Source: Fuerstiella sp. | GTDB lineage: Bacteria; Planctomycetota; Planctomycetia; Planctomycetales; Planctomycetaceae | NCBI GenBank assembly: GCA_029247265.1 | Contig: JAQWLN010000177.1 | Span: forward strand, 1-64,000 | Length of the DNA stretch: 64,000 bases | Direction of reading: 5' to 3' | Shown: in pieces, positions 19,731 through 29,807 of the stretch | Position numbering within the stretch: the first letter of the stretch is position 1 | How the letters are laid out: each line of letters starts with the position of its first letter | The notes under the pieces: model-generated | Database searches by the model: none | Told to the model about the DNA's origin: nothing | The model's input: only the letters and a program-made list of their open reading frames with translations | Program-made: the position numbers and the translations under genes

Positions 19731-21065
19731 TCAATGAGCCGTGCCGCGACGTTTTAGTGTATCAACAAGGACGGCCAGAAGAACGACAGCACCCAGCACA
19801 ATCTGCTGTTCTGGTGCGCCCACTTTCATCAGATTCATACCGTTTTTTATGACGGCAATGATAAACGCTCCGATAAGCGTACCGAAAATCCGCCCTTCGC
19901 CACCCATCAGAGACGTGCCACCCACAACGACCGCGGCGATTACGTCCAGTTCGAACATCAGTCCGAGCTTCGGGTCGCCCGAGCCCAGTTTGGACGATTG
20001 CACGATTCCTCCCAGTCCGGCCAGCGCCCCACACAGCGTGTAGACCACGACAATCACGCGTTTTACCGGCACGCCTGACAATCGAGCAGCTTCAGCGTTG
20101 CCACCGACGGCGTAAGCGTAACGGCCAAATACCGTTCGGGACATCACCACGTGGGCAACACCATACAACACGACCATCAGAAAGACCGGGTTGGGAATTC
20201 CAAACGTCGCAGCGCCACCAATCCAGGTGAAAGAAGCGGGCAGCGCCTGAATGGAAAGTTCGTCCGAAAGTCGTCGCGCCAGTCCTCTGGCCATTAACAT
20301 CATGGCCAAAGTGGTGATGAATGGAGGGATGCCCAGGCGAGTAATCATGACACCATTGAACACTCCTCCCAGCGCACATATTCCCATACCGACGCAGCAC
20401 CCCACGATCATCAGGCCAGCGCCCGTTTCAGTGCCGTCGCCCGCGTCGCGAATGAAAACTGCCGCTGCCACAGCGGAAAGCGCCACCAGCGAACCGACAC
20501 TCAGATCGATGCCTGCGGTGATGATGACCATTGTCATGCCAATGGCGATTATGGCATAAATGGCGGTCTGATTGGCCACATTCAGGATGTTCTCGGACTT
20601 TGCGAATGTAGGCCAGAGTGTCGGGGCAGCACTCACGCATCTGCTGTTGCCGACGGATTCAAATCGATCGTAGATGCTCCATCTTGCGGCGTCGCCCGTG
20701 GCCGCAATCGCATCGATCGAATGTCCTTCCTGCAGAACGCGCTCGATTGCTCTGCGAGCATCAGCCGGCCTGCCACCTACAGTGGCCGCGACCGTGACTC
20801 CCGCTGCTTCAAGCGCGTCGGTTGCTTCCCGAAGAAAAGATTCGTCCGGCGGCTTCAGGCCAGCGACGACAACGACGGTGCTGGATGATCCATGGGCATT
20901 GACAATATCGCGAGCCACCACCCGTCCGGCGTCAGCCCCCGTCGAACTCTGGCGTTCCAGAGTCAGGACACTGAACGCCGCAATCAGGATCAGCAGGACA
21001 AGCACCATACCGTAGTTGTTGGCGAATGCCGCCCAGCGTTGTGGCTTTGGTCTTGTTTCGTTCAT
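19731..21065 (-). CDS. rbsC: Ribose/sugar ABC transporter permease (RbsC-type) with inserted N-terminal periplasmic domain
   Basis: AIYAIIAIGMTMVIITAGIDLSVGSLVALSAV, GGTSLMGGEGRIFGTLIGAFIIAVIKNGMNL are characteristic of BPD_transp_2/RbsC. Confidence 0.88.
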   Translation of the reverse strand: MNETRPKPQRWAAFANNYGMVLVLLILIAAFSVLTLERQSSTGADAGRVVARDIVNAHGSSSTVVVVAGLKPPDESFLREATDALEAAGVTVAATVGGRPADARRAIERVLQEGHSIDAIAATGDAARWSIYDRFESVGNSRCVSAAPTLWPTFAKSENILNVANQTAIYAIIAIGMTMVIITAGIDLSVGSLVALSAVAAAVFIRDAGDGTETGAGLMIVGCCVGMGICALGGVFNGVMITRLGIPPFITTLAMMLMARGLARRLSDELSIQALPASFTWIGGAATFGIPNPVFLMVVLYGVAHVVMSRTVFGRYAYAVGGNAEAARLSGVPVKRVIVVVYTLCGALAGLGGIVQSSKLGSGDPKLGLMFELDVIAAVVVGGTSLMGGEGRIFGTLIGAFIIAVIKNGMNLMKVGAPEQQIVLGAVVLLAVLVDTLKRRGTAH

Positions 21066-22561
21066 CAGTTGATCGCCAGCTGCATAATTTCTTCCTGGGT
21101 GGCCGAGGCAACGTCGCAGATTTCCCCGGTGATCCGACCTTCGTGCATGACCAGAATTCGATCACTCATGCCCAGAACCTCCGGCAGTTCAGAGCTGATC
21201 ATGATGATAGACTTGCCCCTGGCCGTCAGGTCGTTCATCAACTGGTAAATCTCGTGCTTGGCGCCGACGTCAATGCCTCGAGTTGGCTCATCAAAAATCA
21301 GCACTTCCGCGTTCTGCTGGAGCCACTTGGCCAACACTACTTTTTGTTGATTTCCTCCCGACAGATTCCTGGCCAGTTGCTGCTGGTGAGGAATTCGAAT
21401 ACTCAGGGAATCGACGTAAGCGGAAAAGGCTGAACGTTCATGTCGTTGTTGCATCACACCGAACGCAGACAACTGCCGTACGTTGGGCAGCGCAAAATTC
21501 TCACGAACGCAGCGGCACAAAACCAGCCCCTGCGACTTGCGGTCTTCGGTTAGCAGACAAATGCCAGCGCGAATGGCGTCGCGAGCAGAGTTAATATTCA
21601 GCACTTGGCCATCCAGTGCGATCTGCCCCGCATCTCTTGTGTCAGCACCGAATATCAGTCGCACCAGTTCCGTACGACCGGCACCGACAAGTCCTGTCAG
21701 CCCCAGAATTTCACCGCGGCGGACCTCAAAACTGACGTTCCTGACAGTGGCACCTCGACAAAGTCCTTTGACGACCAGTCTGGCATCTCCAATTTCGGCG
21801 GCTTGTTTCGGAAACTCGTTTTCAATGGATCGTCCCACCATCAATTCGATCAACTGCTGGCGGGTCATCTCAGAAGCGGGGGCGTCACCAACATATCGAC
21901 CGTCACGCAGCACGGTAATCGTGTCCGCGATATTGAAGATTTCATCCAGTCGATGACTGATGTAAATGATGCCAATGCCCTGACGTTTTAGCTCGTGAAT
22001 AATGGCAAACAGCTTGTTGACTTCCTGCTGCGTCAATGCCGCAGACGGTTCATCCATCACCAGCATGCGTACATCCTGAGACAACGCTTTTGCGATCTCC
22101 ACCAGCTGCTGCTGAGCGATCGACAATAGCCGACTCGGGATATCCAGAGGCACGTCAACACCCAGTCGCTCAAACAACACAGCGGCGCGTGATCGCTCGT
22201 CCGCACGATCGACTAACAGGCCTGTTCGCTCACGTCCCAGAAAAATATTTTCCCATGCTGTGAGCGCGGGAATCAGGTTGAACTCCTGATAGATGACGCC
22301 GATGCCTGCTTCGATGGCCGCTGTTGGGCTGGAAAGATCAACCGGTTTCCCGTCGATCGCGATCGTTCCGGCGTCGGGCCGGTGAGCCCCCCCGAGTGTC
22401 TTGATCAGAGTACTCTTGCCCGCTCCGTTTTCTCCCATCAGCGCTAACACTTCGCCGCGATGCAGCCTCAGTGATACGTCGGAAAGAGCCTGCACTCCGG
22501 GGAACGATTTTCGGATCCGGGACATTTCAAGCAGCGGGGCGGTGTTGACAGTGTTGACCAT
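21065..22561 (-). CDS. rbsA: Sugar ABC transporter ATP-binding protein (RbsA-type, two ABC domains)
   Basis: Walker A GENGAGKSTLIKTLGG; SIAQQQLVEIAKALS; LVMDEPSAALT; second domain LSGGNQQKVVLAKWLQ, LIFDEPTRGIDVGAKHEIY. TGATG stop/start overlap with rbsC. Confidence 0.93.
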   Translation of the reverse strand: MVNTVNTAPLLEMSRIRKSFPGVQALSDVSLRLHRGEVLALMGENGAGKSTLIKTLGGAHRPDAGTIAIDGKPVDLSSPTAAIEAGIGVIYQEFNLIPALTAWENIFLGRERTGLLVDRADERSRAAVLFERLGVDVPLDIPSRLLSIAQQQLVEIAKALSQDVRMLVMDEPSAALTQQEVNKLFAIIHELKRQGIGIIYISHRLDEIFNIADTITVLRDGRYVGDAPASEMTRQQLIELMVGRSIENEFPKQAAEIGDARLVVKGLCRGATVRNVSFEVRRGEILGLTGLVGAGRTELVRLIFGADTRDAGQIALDGQVLNINSARDAIRAGICLLTEDRKSQGLVLCRCVRENFALPNVRQLSAFGVMQQRHERSAFSAYVDSLSIRIPHQQQLARNLSGGNQQKVVLAKWLQQNAEVLIFDEPTRGIDVGAKHEIYQLMNDLTARGKSIIMISSELPEVLGMSDRILVMHEGRITGEICDVASATQEEIMQLAIN

Positions 22562-22675
22562 ACCGCGTGAATTCTACAGTGTATGACGCTGATTCATGGC
22601 CGCGAAAAACGTTTTCTGACCTGCTGCGCAGGCTTCCCACCAGCACGGCCGCATCACGTGTTGTCGAAAACTGCT

Positions 22676-23701
22676 CTATCCCGACTGCAATGCCGGATCC
22701 TTTTCGGCGTCTGCTTTATAGTACATCTTTGACGGAATCAGGATTTCTTTCGGCACATCGTCACCGTCGAAATATTTCAGAATCATTTCGATGGTTGTCT
22801 TTCCCATCTGGTCCGGAAACTGAATGGGATCGCACAGAATCGTCCCTTTCAGAATCGCTTCTTTGCCGGCTTTTTCACCGTCGAACCCGATGATCGTGAC
22901 CTGATCCTGCTTGCCGGCTTCCTCAAGTGCGCTGCGAGCTCCCAGTGCAGACGGGTCGTTGATGGCAAAGATCGCGGACAAATTCGGATTTGAAACGATG
23001 GAGTCCTTCGTCACGGCGTAACCCGCTTCTCGTGACCCTTTTCCGTCCAGGGTGGCTACGACTTCAATCTTTGCGGATCCGTCTTTGGCGTTGTGTGCGT
23101 CTACCAGTTCTGTGAATCCCTGAACACGCAACAGACAGGAAGACGCGTCCGGCTTGTGCACAACTAATACTGTGCCACCCGATTCACCCAGAAGTTTGAC
23201 CATGGCTTCACCGGCAAGACGTCCTCCCTGCAGATTATCCGTCGCGATATGGCATTCGACCAAACCTTCGTCACCATCGTATCCCGTGTCGTTGGTGAAC
23301 ACGGGAATCCCCTTGTCGTTTGCTTTCTTGATCGCCTGCCCGATGGACCGCGGGTCACAGGGTGTCAGTACAATTGCCGAGACACCCTTGACAATGAAAT
23401 CGTCTATCTGATTTGACTGTTTGTTCACATCGTCGTCGCCGGAAACAACGATGACTTCATAGCCGTGTTTCGCGGCTTCCTCTGTCATGCTGTCGCCAAT
23501 GACTTTGAAAAACGGATTGGTCAGTGACATCGTCGTGTAACCAATTAACCCTTTGGATTCTCCGGTGGCAGGGGCCGAATTATCCGAAGTAGCGGGGCCG
23601 GAACCTGTGCTGTTACTGACCTGAGAGTTGTCTCCACAACCAGACACCAGAAGGGCTGATATCAGGACAATCGCAAGCCGGGTTTGAGTATCCATCGACA
23701 T
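22676..23701 (-). CDS. rbsB: Sugar ABC transporter substrate-binding lipoprotein (RbsB-type)
   Basis: Lipobox ALLVSGCGDN; periplasmic binding pattern IGYTTMSLTNPFFKVIGDSMTEEAAKHGYEVIVVSGDDDVNKQSNQIDDFIVKGVSAIVLTPCD. ORF runs to 23740; Met at 23701 (or 23695) likely start. Confidence 0.88.
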   Translation of the reverse strand: MSMDTQTRLAIVLISALLVSGCGDNSQVSNSTGSGPATSDNSAPATGESKGLIGYTTMSLTNPFFKVIGDSMTEEAAKHGYEVIVVSGDDDVNKQSNQIDDFIVKGVSAIVLTPCDPRSIGQAIKKANDKGIPVFTNDTGYDGDEGLVECHIATDNLQGGRLAGEAMVKLLGESGGTVLVVHKPDASSCLLRVQGFTELVDAHNAKDGSAKIEVVATLDGKGSREAGYAVTKDSIVSNPNLSAIFAINDPSALGARSALEEAGKQDQVTIIGFDGEKAGKEAILKGTILCDPIQFPDQMGKTTIEMILKYFDGDDVPKEILIPSKMYYKADAEKDPALQSG

Positions 23702-23959
23702 GAGTAATTCACCAATACGTAGTGTTTGATCGTCGCTCAACAGGTTGGGCGGTTTCGACCCGCGTCAACAAGGTAACGAAAACGCCGAAGAAACCCCTGT
23801 ATGATCAGTGTTTTTCCTATCGAAACGCAAAATCGACAGGGCAGGAGGTTTTGGCGAAGTGTTCGGATTGCGAAATCCTTCAGCGGTGACTGATCGTGGA
23901 GCCGTGATTCCCGCGATTTCGCGCGTGAGACCAGCTAAAAACGTGCGTATAGTGGGCGC

Positions 23960-25456
23960 ATGGACACGTCCACTCTTCTGATGCACTTTGATTCGTCACC
24001 GGCGACCCGGCTGCTGCGAGCAGGTAATGCACCGTACGTCGTTGCGTTTCTGCACACTCAGTTCAAACAGACCGGGACGATCACCATTCCTCATTCTGAG
24101 CTGCTGCCCGCTCTGGCATCGTATCAGGAGGATTTGCAGCTTTCGTGGCCCGACGCTCTCCGAAACAACCCCGAGACCTATCTGGCCGACTGGTGTTCAC
24201 CGGACAAACTCTGGCTGCACAGGTTTCTGGAGGCGGGCCATGACGAACCGATCTACCAGTTGACACCACACTGCGAAGAAGTGATCGAGTTTTTGAATCA
24301 GTCGCTGCACAAAGACATCGACTTTGTCGGCACGGAATCACGACTACGCCTGGTGATCGAAACATTGCAGCAACTTGTCGTTGGCGCCTCAACCGATCCG
24401 ACTGTGCACCTGGACGAACTTAGAAAACAAAAGGCGATTATCGAAGAGCAAATCGGGAAGATTGAACGTGGTGAACAGGTCCCGGCCTTTCACCCCACTC
24501 GGATTCGAGAACAGTTCAACCTGGCCGTCACAATGCTGAAGGAGCTGGAACGCGATTTCCGCGCTGTTGAAGAGCGGTTCAAACAGATCACCCAGGACGT
24601 CCAGCAGAAGCAGATAAAAGGGATGGATAGCCGTGGTGGAATCCTCGGTGCCGCAATGGACGCCGAAGACGCTCTTCGTGCAGATGACCAGGGCGTCAGC
24701 TTCTATGAATTCTTCAGGCTGATTCAGTCCACGGAGCAGCAGCGACAACTGCGAGCCATCATTCAGCAACTCCCGGAGATTTCGGAATTAGCCGACCAAG
24801 CGGAAGGCCTGCAGGCGGTTCGTCGCATGATGCCGTTGCTGCTGAGCGAAGCGGCCAAGGTTACTCAGACAGAACGCCGCCTGTCGTCCACGCTACGCCG
24901 CCTGCTGGATGCTCCGACGCATCAGGAGAGCAAGCGTGTTGCTGAACTACTGCGTGAAATCCGAGGGCTGGCCGCGGCAATGGCCACTGATCCCCCGCGT
25001 GACGAAGTCGCAATTGACGTCGAAGATTCAGTCGCGTTACAGTCGCCGGTAAGTCGCCAGTTCTGGACAGAACCGACGGAATTCGAAACGATCGACCTGA
25101 CAGAACAGACAGACGATACCGTTCAGCGACACGACCTGTTCCGCGAATTTGCGAATCTGCAGCGAATAGATTTTCGATCCATGCGGTCACAGATTCACGA
25201 TGCCACTCGCTCAGGCGGCGAGGTGACGCTGGGCGAACTTCTGGACAGTCACCCTCCTCAATCGGGCGTGATGGATGTGCTTGGCTACATTCAGATTGCA
25301 ACAGACGACGGTCACCTGATCGATCACGACCTGCCTCAGGAAGTCGTCATTCCCAGCGGCCTGGACGACAGTCGCACACTGATTGTCACCGTGCCGCGAG
25401 TCATGTTTGTGGCGCAAGGGCATACCGTGAAGGACGCCAGCCACACCGCGGAATGA
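23960..25456 (+). CDS. jetA: JetA/MksF-like Wadjet condensin subunit (DUF3375)
   Basis: DUF3375 pattern: [77 protein letters not shown], followed by jetB/jetC-like genes. Confidence 0.88.
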   Translation: MDTSTLLMHFDSSPATRLLRAGNAPYVVAFLHTQFKQTGTITIPHSELLPALASYQEDLQLSWPDALRNNPETYLADWCSPDKLWLHRFLEAGHDEPIYQLTPHCEEVIEFLNQSLHKDIDFVGTESRLRLVIETLQQLVVGASTDPTVHLDELRKQKAIIEEQIGKIERGEQVPAFHPTRIREQFNLAVTMLKELERDFRAVEERFKQITQDVQQKQIKGMDSRGGILGAAMDAEDALRADDQGVSFYEFFRLIQSTEQQRQLRAIIQQLPEISELADQAEGLQAVRRMMPLLLSEAAKVTQTERRLSSTLRRLLDAPTHQESKRVAELLREIRGLAAAMATDPPRDEVAIDVEDSVALQSPVSRQFWTEPTEFETIDLTEQTDDTVQRHDLFREFANLQRIDFRSMRSQIHDATRSGGEVTLGELLDSHPPQSGVMDVLGYIQIATDDGHLIDHDLPQEVVIPSGLDDSRTLIVTVPRVMFVAQGHTVKDASHTAE

Positions 25457-25493
25457 ACGCCTCTCGAAGTTACAAGACCCTGCCCTCTGAACA

Positions 25494-26123
25494 ATGAATT
25501 CTCTGATGGACATAGCAACTAATACCCACAAGCCGGAACACTGTGAATGGAGCGAAGTCGCTGTCCGGCTATTCCAGGGGGTCGTGTATCTGGAAGACGG
25601 CAGATCGTGGGACGTACTGCTGCGCAACGTCACTCCGCTTGAAGATTACTTTGGCAGAGTCGGATTGCAGTTGGTGATCGATGAAGGTGAAGGGTTTGCT
25701 TTTCTACGGCAGCAGCAGACAGAGGATCTGCCGGACGGCTGCGACAGTCTGCCGAAACTATTTCGTCGTACACGACTGAGTTACGACGCAACCTTGCTGA
25801 CGATTCTGCTGCGTGAAGAATTGCGCCGTTTCGAAGAAGAAGAAGTCGACGATCAGCGCTGCGTAATGTCCGGCGATGTTTTATTTGAACAGTGGAAAGA
25901 GTTTTTCCCGCGTGATCAGGACGAGCTGAAACTGCGGAAAGCTCTGAACGCGGCGATCCGAACTCTGGAAGCACTTAAGTTCGTTCGGCGCTTCGGCCGG
26001 GAAACGGACGACTGGGAAGTCCGCCGCATTCTGAAGGCCCGCCTGATCGCCGCTGACCTGGAAGCTGTTCGAGACCAGTTCGAGAGTGCGTTTAAGCGAC
26101 GAAGGGCTGAACAGCCCTCCTGA
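25494..26123 (+). CDS. jetB: JetB/MksE-like Wadjet condensin subunit (DUF4194)
   Basis: DUF4194-like: LPKLFRRTRLSYDATLLTILLREELRRFEEE...LFEQWKEFFP..DELKLRKALNAAIRTLEALKFVRRF; located between jetA and jetC. Confidence 0.85.
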   Translation: MNSLMDIATNTHKPEHCEWSEVAVRLFQGVVYLEDGRSWDVLLRNVTPLEDYFGRVGLQLVIDEGEGFAFLRQQQTEDLPDGCDSLPKLFRRTRLSYDATLLTILLREELRRFEEEEVDDQRCVMSGDVLFEQWKEFFPRDQDELKLRKALNAAIRTLEALKFVRRFGRETDDWEVRRILKARLIAADLEAVRDQFESAFKRRRAEQPS

Positions 26124-26224
26124 CCGAACACCCCGCGGCCACAGGCAGGGCCTCATTTTTCAATCTCGCACTGCCATAGCTGCCGGCAAAAACGACAGAC
26201 CCCTCATTCAACAACCAGGCTACA

Positions 26225-29200
26225 ATGTCCCAACTTCTTGAACCAACAACTCTTACCAAACCTGGTTACCGCCTGCATCGGCTTGAGGCGTATAACTGGG
26301 GTACGTTCGACAGCACCGGCGAAGGTCATCGCGGCGAGGTTTACTGCATCGAACCAAAGGGCGACACCACTCTGCTGATCGGTCGGAACGGTTCCGGCAA
26401 GTCGACGCTGGTCGATGCGATGCTGACGCTGCTGGTTCGTCCCGCCATTCGAAACTACAACGTTGCAGCTGGTGCTAGGAAACGCGAAAGAGACGAACGA
26501 ACCTATATTCGAGGTGCATTCGATCGTCGCAGCGGCGATCAGGAAACGGGTGCTCAGGTGCAGTATCTGCGACCGGGCAACGCACACTATTCAGTGCTGC
26601 TGGCCAGTTTTCATAATGACGGTTCCGGCAAGACCTTCACGATTGCTCAGGTGTTATACATCACGGCCGACGGCAAAGCAGAACGAATTTACTGCTTCGA
26701 CGACCAACAGCGATCAATTGCGAAGGACTGTTCCGCACTGAATAAGGCAGATCTGCTGCAGCAAATGAAGAAACGCGGTTTTCGGGCGACTCGCAGTTTC
26801 ACTGAGTACCACCAGTGGTTTCGCAGGGCCACAGGTGTCCGAAAAAAAGCGATGGACATGCTGAACCAGACCGTCGCGGTGAAAGACATTCAGCGGTTGA
26901 ACGAATTTATCCGTGACCACATGCTGGAAGCTCGCTCATGGGGAGAAACCGTCGACAGCCTGCTGACCCACTTTGGTCAGCTGAGCGAAGCTCATCAGAC
27001 ATTGGTGAAAGTCCGAGACCAATTGAAGCTGCTGGAACCGATCGAAAAGCATGGACTGAAATGGCGTGAGCAGACAGACGGATTGCAGTCGTCCGAAAAA
27101 CTACTCGCCGCGACAGACACGTTTTTTTGCCAACAGGTTGTATGCCTTTTTGAGCCGGAGTGCGCTGCACGCCAATCCGAACTGGAGCAGATTCGCGGCC
27201 GGAAGGCCCAACTGGCGACGATGATCTCCGACTCGCAAAGGCTCATTCGCCGTCAGGAAAATGAAATAGAAAACGCCGGCGGTAATCGGCTGAAAGAGAT
27301 TCCTCGTCTGATTGAACTCGAACATAAGGATGCCGCGAGTAAGCGTTTGAGCAGCCGGCGATTCCACGATGCTCTGCGAACAGCCGGTGTCAACGCTGTA
27401 GCGGGTGATACCGAATCGTTTCATGCAGTCCTTGCCGATCTGCCCGATTTGACGACGAAGACAAAAGCTGAACTGTCCACCGTTCGGGCGACATACGACG
27501 ACGATGTGATTCAGCAGAACGATCAGCGAACCCGGCTGGCAGAAGCTCAGGAAGAACTTGCTGCTCTGGAAAAACGCCAATCCAATCTGCCGCGGCGGCT
27601 TGTTGACGTGCGTCAGCAGCTGTGCAACGTTTTGGATTTGTCTGTCCAGGATTTGCCATTCGCCGCAGAACTGATTTCTGTACTGACGGACGAACAGCAG
27701 TGGCAGTCATCAATCGAAATGGTGCTGCAAAGCTTTTCGTTCAGCCTGCTGGTAGCGGACAGGCACTATCAGGCCGTCAGCGCTTACATGAATCAGAATC
27801 AGCTCAGGGATTCACGAGGATTTGGCCAGAAGATTGTCTACCTGCGCGTGCGTGAACGTCAGCGGCGGCTGGACGGCTCCGTACTTGATCCTGATTCACT
27901 GGTTCGCAAGTTGAAGCTGCGGGAAGGTCACGTACTGCTGCCATGGGTCCAGGCCGAACTGGAGGATCGCTTCGATTACCGTTGCTGCACCTCCATCGAA
28001 GAATTCCGATCAGTTCACGGACCTGCAATCACTCCGGAACGTCACGTGCGCAACCGGAACCATCACATCAAAGACGATCGTGACTGCGCCGGCGATCCTT
28101 CCAGTTTCGTATTGGGCTGGGACAATACCGACAAGAAATGGTGGCTGAGCGACTCCATTCAACGGCTGCAGTCCGAATTGAAAACAGTGGATGAACGTAT
28201 TCGGCTTCGCCGTGGGGAAGAAAAGTCACTCAGAACGCGCCTTAATGCGATCAAAGAAGCGTCCACGGTGCAGAACTTTGCCGACCTCAATTTCACGGTT
28301 CACGATACGACTATTACGCAGCTGGAAGACGAACGTCGACAGCTGGAGCAGGACAACGACACGGTCCGAGTGCTGAAGCAACGATTGGCCGAACACGTGG
28401 CCAGCGAGAATCTGTACACAGTGAAGCGAGATGAATCCGGAGTGCATGAAGGCGAAGTCAAAAGCCAGCTTGCTGACGCACAGCGGCTGCTGGACACGGC
28501 CCGGCAGACTCTTCAGCAGTTGAACGACACAGGCGAACTGACGGAGCACATGGAGTGGTTTGAAGCGCTGTCGAGCCTTCTGGGTGACGAACCTCTGACA
28601 GCGGTCTCGTTTTATCAGCGGGAAAAAGACTTCCGCCGTGCGAGAGAAATGGAGCGAGACCGGCAGCGGGAAAAAGCGCAGCCTGTGCAGGAACGACTGT
28701 TGAGGGAAATGAGCCGCTTTCTGGCAAAATTCCCGCAAGAAAAATCGGACCTGCAGCCGTCGACGGAATACCTCAGCAGCTTTCTCGGCTTGCTGGAGGC
28801 CATTCGCGAAGAAGATCTGCCGCGCCATGAGCAGCGTTTCAAGGAACGTTTGAACGACAAAGTAACACGCGAAATTGGTCTGCTTAACAGCGAGCTGGAG
28901 CGGGAACGCTACGCCATCGAAGACAAGATCGACCAGCTGAACCAGGCGCTGATGCAGCTGGAATATCGTCCTGGCACTCACATGAAACTGGATGCCCGAC
29001 AGGCGAGCGATCGCGAAATCAGGGAATTTCGCAATGAGTTGCATGCCTGTCTGGATGAAACGCTGGCAGTATCGTTCGAGGCAGACGAAGCTCGGTATGT
29101 CCGCATTCAGAATCTAATCCAGCGACTACGCGACGAAGATCGGTGGCGCAACAAAGTCATCGACGTACGCCGCTGGTTCGATTTTTCGGCTCGTGAGCTC

Positions 29201-29632
29201 GATGATGCGACCGGTAAGGAGCGCAGCTACTACGAGGACAGTACGGGTCAGTCGGGTGGCGAAAAAGCCAAGCTGGCCTTCACCATTCTGGTGGCGGCCA
29301 TCGCGTACCAGTACGACATCGATCCCGGAACCGACGACAGTGACCGTTTCCATTTTGTTGTCGTCGATGAAATGTTCAGCAAAATCGACGATCAGTATTC
29401 CGAGTATGCCCTAGAACTTTTCCGCAAGTTCGGTCTGCAGTTGTTGATCGTAGCTCCGCTGGATGCCAAGGCCCGCGTGACTGAACGTTACGTCGGGTGT
29501 TATCTGCTGGTCGCCAAAGACGAACAAAGTCACTCTCGTATTCATTCCATGACGGCTCGGGAATTTGAAGAACAGACGACAGACACCGGCGCATCGACAA
29601 TCCAGACACTGCAGCGCAGGAAGCCGAAATAG
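26225..29632 (+). CDS. jetC: JetC/MksB-like SMC ATPase of a Wadjet-type condensin
   Basis: Walker A LIGRNGSGKSTLVDAML; long coiled-coil middle; ABC signature GQSGGEKAKLAFTILVAAIAYQY; Walker B HFVVVDEMFSKIDDQYSEYALELFRKFGLQLLIVAP. Confidence 0.9.
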   Translation: MSQLLEPTTLTKPGYRLHRLEAYNWGTFDSTGEGHRGEVYCIEPKGDTTLLIGRNGSGKSTLVDAMLTLLVRPAIRNYNVAAGARKRERDERTYIRGAFDRRSGDQETGAQVQYLRPGNAHYSVLLASFHNDGSGKTFTIAQVLYITADGKAERIYCFDDQQRSIAKDCSALNKADLLQQMKKRGFRATRSFTEYHQWFRRATGVRKKAMDMLNQTVAVKDIQRLNEFIRDHMLEARSWGETVDSLLTHFGQLSEAHQTLVKVRDQLKLLEPIEKHGLKWREQTDGLQSSEKLLAATDTFFCQQVVCLFEPECAARQSELEQIRGRKAQLATMISDSQRLIRRQENEIENAGGNRLKEIPRLIELEHKDAASKRLSSRRFHDALRTAGVNAVAGDTESFHAVLADLPDLTTKTKAELSTVRATYDDDVIQQNDQRTRLAEAQEELAALEKRQSNLPRRLVDVRQQLCNVLDLSVQDLPFAAELISVLTDEQQWQSSIEMVLQSFSFSLLVADRHYQAVSAYMNQNQLRDSRGFGQKIVYLRVRERQRRLDGSVLDPDSLVRKLKLREGHVLLPWVQAELEDRFDYRCCTSIEEFRSVHGPAITPERHVRNRNHHIKDDRDCAGDPSSFVLGWDNTDKKWWLSDSIQRLQSELKTVDERIRLRRGEEKSLRTRLNAIKEASTVQNFADLNFTVHDTTITQLEDERRQLEQDNDTVRVLKQRLAEHVASENLYTVKRDESGVHEGEVKSQLADAQRLLDTARQTLQQLNDTGELTEHMEWFEALSSLLGDEPLTAVSFYQREKDFRRAREMERDRQREKAQPVQERLLREMSRFLAKFPQEKSDLQPSTEYLSSFLGLLEAIREEDLPRHEQRFKERLNDKVTREIGLLNSELERERYAIEDKIDQLNQALMQLEYRPGTHMKLDARQASDREIREFRNELHACLDETLAVSFEADEARYVRIQNLIQRLRDEDRWRNKVIDVRRWFDFSARELDDATGKERSYYEDSTGQSGGEKAKLAFTILVAAIAYQYDIDPGTDDSDRFHFVVVDEMFSKIDDQYSEYALELFRKFGLQLLIVAPLDAKARVTERYVGCYLLVAKDEQSHSRIHSMTAREFEEQTTDTGASTIQTLQRRKPK

Positions 29633-29807
29633 CAGCCCGTCACCGGGGTTATCATCAGCGCAGCGAATGAAAACCGAAAAACGGGCACACTGCCGTCCAC
29701 GAGCCTCATGGAACCACGAACAGCCTGAGGTCGCCTGAAGTTCAACATCCGTCTGTTCACACATACAATTGTCGACACTGACATATCACAGCACGCGGAG
29801 TATTCAG

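Noticed and set aside
28226-29044. 272-aa minus-strand ORF inside jetC
   Set aside because: Antisense to coiled-coil coding sequence; no domain signal.
23960-29632. Reading the JetABC locus as part of a larger defence island
   Set aside because: Flanking genes (ribose transporter, esterase, uvrA) are housekeeping or metabolic; no restriction-modification, CBASS, or other defence genes are seen in the window.
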